Assembly (NCBI GenBank): GCA_003166865.1
Contig: PMUP01000071.1
Location: 109,532-162,176, forward strand
Reading direction: 5' to 3'
DNA: 52,645 bases
Origin: Bryobacterales bacterium
Lineage (GTDB): Bacteria > Acidobacteriota > Terriglobia > Bryobacterales > Bryobacteraceae
Shown: positions 50,493-52,645 of the stretch, one piece after another
Numbering within the stretch: the first letter of the stretch is position 1
Layout: the number at the start of each line of letters is the position of its first letter
Translations under genes and position numbers: made by a program
Notes under the pieces: generated by a model
What the model saw: only the letters and a program-made list of their open reading frames with translations
Database searches by the model: none
Told to the model about the DNA's origin: nothing

Positions 50493-52163
50493 CTACAAAT
50501 CCTCGATGCGCAAATGCGTATCAGCGTGCTTCCAGCCCGCTTCAAATTCTTTACGCGCTGCGGATTCCTCGGCGGCGTTGCCCTGCGCGTGGAGACACTC
50601 GGCCAGACCGAAAAGCGCACGCGGATTCTTAGGATGGGCTTTCAGTTCCGCGCGGAACACGGTCTCTGCCTCTGCCGGACGACCGTCCAAAAACAGCACC
50701 GCGCCCAACGATTCACGGGGCGGCAAATGCCAGTCCGGCGGCTCGTCGTAATTTAACGCATCCTCGGCCTGGGCAGCTTTGGTTAATAGCGCCGCCGCAG
50801 CTTTGTAGTCGCGCTGGCCGCGCGCGATGCTGGCATCCAACATCCAAGTGGCGATGTCAAAGATCTGCGCCGCGGTGTTATATCCGAAAGCCTCTTTCGC
50901 GGGCAATGCCGTCACCTCGGCGGCGAAGGCCGCTCGTTCTGAGGCCGCCTGGTCTTTCTTCCCCTCGCTGCTGAAGGCCATCCCTCGCGCGAAGCGCCAC
51001 AACGCGTGCGCCTGATCCAAGCTCTTGCCCGGCTCGGGAAGCTGTTCGATCTCGGCCCAGCGGCGGAAACGCACCAGGACAAGAGTTTGTGTCGGAAGGA
51101 ACATTTGCAGCTCCGGGTGTTCTTTCACCATCGGCGTGAGACCCTTGGTGATTTGCGCCGCCACGCGATTGGAGTGTTCAAAATCGCCCTCCATGCTGCT
51201 GCTCACCGCGAGGAAATGCATGTTGTGCGTGTAGTACATCATCGAATACATTCCGTCCACGTGATACTTGTCGATGTAGCCGCGATCGGCACCCATAGCC
51301 TGCTCGTTCGAGACGGAGGACGCATGGTAATCCCCGGTGCGAATGTAGATGTGGGCGGGCATGTGAACCAAGTGCCCTGCTCCAGGAGCCAGGTCCGCCA
51401 GTTTCTGCGCGCTTGCCATAGCCTGTTCCGGATGCGGCGACGCTTCCACAACGTGGATGTAGAAGTGGTTGGCGCCGATATTATCGGGGTCGCGCTTCAG
51501 CACCGATTCCAACGCTTGCGCCGCTTCCATGGTTCCCTCTTCGGGCTTGCCGTCGGGCCTCCAAAGCTTCCAGGCGTGCAAATCCATGGCGGAATCGGCG
51601 AACAGCACGGCGGCATCCATGTCGTCGGGATATCGCCGCATCACTTCGCGCATCGCGTCCCGGTAACTCGCACCCAACTTTTTCTGATCGGCTTTGGGAT
51701 CGGTGGAAAGACGCTTGGCCAGTGCGCGAATGTACGCCTGCTCCGCGGCGCTGGAACCGCCCGCCAGCGTCCCGGCTTTCTTCACCGCCTCCGCCGCGAT
51801 CTTCTCACGGCCAGCGTCGATTTCCCACTCGTTGTAATTCGGCCCACGCGCCAGCGCGATGCCCCAATACGCCATCGCGCATTTCGGATCGAGCTTGGCT
51901 GCGTAGCTGAACGATCGTGCCGCTTCCTCGTGATTGAATGCGTACACCAGCGTCAAGCCCTGGTCGAAATAGCGCTGCGCCAAAGCATTTGAAGTGGTGA
52001 TGGGATGATGCAAATGGCCGAGGCCAACGAGGAGCGGCGCGGGCGTCATGTTCTGCCCGGACTCCTGCGATGGCGCGCCATGATCGTGCTGCTGGCCCAG
52101 CACCGCGGACGCCACTGCCAGAAATAGTCCGGCGGAAACCAGCCCAGCGGTGGATTTTAGCAT
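50493..52163 (-). CDS. Secreted TPR-repeat protein
   Basis: 556 aa with signal peptide LKSTAGLVSAGLFLAVASAVLG, then a His-rich stretch QQHDHGAP and HLHHPI. TPR units begin at LAQRYFDQGLTLVYAFNHEEAARSF and recur through the protein (last at NPRALFGLAECLHAQGNAAEES). LDPKCAMAYWGIALARGPNYN is typical of a conserved family in Acidobacteria and Proteobacteria. It has a TAGAAT -10 six nt before the start and may be transcribed alone. Role unknown. Confidence 0.82.
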   Translation of the reverse strand: MLKSTAGLVSAGLFLAVASAVLGQQHDHGAPSQESGQNMTPAPLLVGLGHLHHPITTSNALAQRYFDQGLTLVYAFNHEEAARSFSYAAKLDPKCAMAYWGIALARGPNYNEWEIDAGREKIAAEAVKKAGTLAGGSSAAEQAYIRALAKRLSTDPKADQKKLGASYRDAMREVMRRYPDDMDAAVLFADSAMDLHAWKLWRPDGKPEEGTMEAAQALESVLKRDPDNIGANHFYIHVVEASPHPEQAMASAQKLADLAPGAGHLVHMPAHIYIRTGDYHASSVSNEQAMGADRGYIDKYHVDGMYSMMYYTHNMHFLAVSSSMEGDFEHSNRVAAQITKGLTPMVKEHPELQMFLPTQTLVLVRFRRWAEIEQLPEPGKSLDQAHALWRFARGMAFSSEGKKDQAASERAAFAAEVTALPAKEAFGYNTAAQIFDIATWMLDASIARGQRDYKAAAALLTKAAQAEDALNYDEPPDWHLPPRESLGAVLFLDGRPAEAETVFRAELKAHPKNPRALFGLAECLHAQGNAAEESAARKEFEAGWKHADTHLRIEDL

Positions 52164-52169
52164 TTAATG

Positions 52170-52175
52170 ATTCTA
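52170..52175 (-). promoter_or_regulatory. -10 element before a leaderless ATG start
   Basis: On the minus strand TAGAAT, six nt (CATTAA), then ATG 52163. No Shine-Dalgarno is present. Confidence 0.5.
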
Positions 52176-52177
52176 AC

Positions 52178-52645
52178 TTAGACCAGTTCGCTGAGCACCG
52201 AGCGATTGAACGGCAGCAGCTCGTTCAGCGCGCCTTTGCGGACGATTCCCGGCCACGTCGGATTCACGATCAGCGACCGGCCGATCGCCACCAGATCAAA
52301 CTCGTCCCGGTCCAGCCGCTCGAGCAAATTGTCGATCCCGCTCACGCCAGCGGTGATGGCCGTGCCAAACGACGTCATCATATCTTCGTTCAAAGTGACC
52401 GAACCAACCGTGACCGTTGGCTTGCCGGTGAGCTTCTTGGTCCAGCCAGCAAGATTCAAATCGCTCTCGGAAAATTCAGGCTCCCAAAAGCGGCGGGTCG
52501 AACAATGGAACGCGTCGACGCCAGCGTCCACAAAAGGCCGCAAGAACCGGTCCAATTCGTCGGGTGTTCGCGCCAGCTTAGCTTCGTAGTCCTGCAATTT
52601 CCATTGCGAGTAGCGCAGCACCACTGGAAAATCCGGACCAACGCG
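52178..52645 (-). CDS. Old Yellow Enzyme-family NADH:flavin oxidoreductase, 3' part
   Basis: The frame is open to the window edge, so the 5' part is missing. GPDFPVVLRYSQW near the edge, then DAGVDAFHCSTRRFW, KPTVTVGSVTLNEDM and FDLVAIGRSLIVNPTW match the barrel strands 5-8 of FMN-dependent OYE proteins; AIGRSLIVNP contacts FMN phosphate. These enzymes reduce activated C=C bonds. Only about 155 residues are visible. Confidence 0.87.
   Translation of the reverse strand, partial: RVGPDFPVVLRYSQWKLQDYEAKLARTPDELDRFLRPFVDAGVDAFHCSTRRFWEPEFSESDLNLAGWTKKLTGKPTVTVGSVTLNEDMMTSFGTAITAGVSGIDNLLERLDRDEFDLVAIGRSLIVNPTWPGIVRKGALNELLPFNRSVLSELV

Overview
The window is a high-GC bacterial chromosome segment, most likely from an Acidobacteriota relative of Solibacter/Bryobacter (inferred from gene content, not from a marker gene). 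The clues are a remnant of an ADOP-type orphan permease, a PadR regulator with an ABC exporter, a pro-kumamolisin (sedolisin) peptidase, a FecR/YXWAPY-type secreted protein, a DUF6152 cluster, and many short palindromic repeats between genes. A near-consensus 28-bp dif site at 19733-19760 suggests the window lies at or near the replication terminus.

Layout. 1-11713 (+) is one tightly overlapping operon: the 3' end of a membrane GATase-like protein, a secreted caspase/legumain-like protein that appears to lack the catalytic Cys, a secreted TPR protein with an HExxH peptidase domain, a MoxR AAA+ ATPase, a DUF58 protein, a BatA/VWA membrane protein and a 1220-aa DUF4175-type membrane protein. 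11723-16290 (-) holds a matrixin-like protease, its small secreted partner, and an Nramp metal transporter fused to a UspA domain with a palindromic operator. 16423-19406 holds a decayed ADOP permease, an outer-membrane beta-barrel protein, and a FecR protein with its terminator. 19733-22559 holds dif, a 48-aa membrane protein, a sedolisin and the heptose-1-P adenylyltransferase. 22538-25713 (-) is a padR - permease-prefix - ABC ATPase - ABC permease operon. 25801-29265 is mfd.

29298-39649 holds a Tat-exported ferritin-like protein, an MFS transporter, a small zinc-binding protein, an MscS channel, a decayed beta-lactamase-fold/TPR protein with an adenosine-specific kinase, a DmpA-type peptidase, deoC, a GAF-GAF-PP2C phosphatase and lysA. 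39824-41613 looks accessory: an orphan UPF0175 antitoxin-like gene, a 63-aa basic protein and a HEPN-containing (ApeA-like) gene whose 3' end may be frameshifted. 42043-47904 holds a DsbA-like oxidoreductase, an M28 peptidase with PDZ, an unknown gene, an ECF sigma factor with a membrane partner, a cytochrome c and a VOC protein. 47930-52645 (-) is a cluster of secreted proteins (cupin, two tandem paralogs, DUF6152, TPR) followed by the 3' end of an Old Yellow Enzyme homologue.

Two themes stand out. First, two families of short structured repeats are scattered through the window, and several copies have become part of coding sequence: a signal peptide, the Mfd C-terminus and possibly an MFS N-terminus. 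Second, many genes have a TANAAT-like -10 element ending only 5-7 nt before the start codon and no Shine-Dalgarno, which points to leaderless mRNAs. I saw no rRNA, tRNA, CRISPR array, IS element or prophage.
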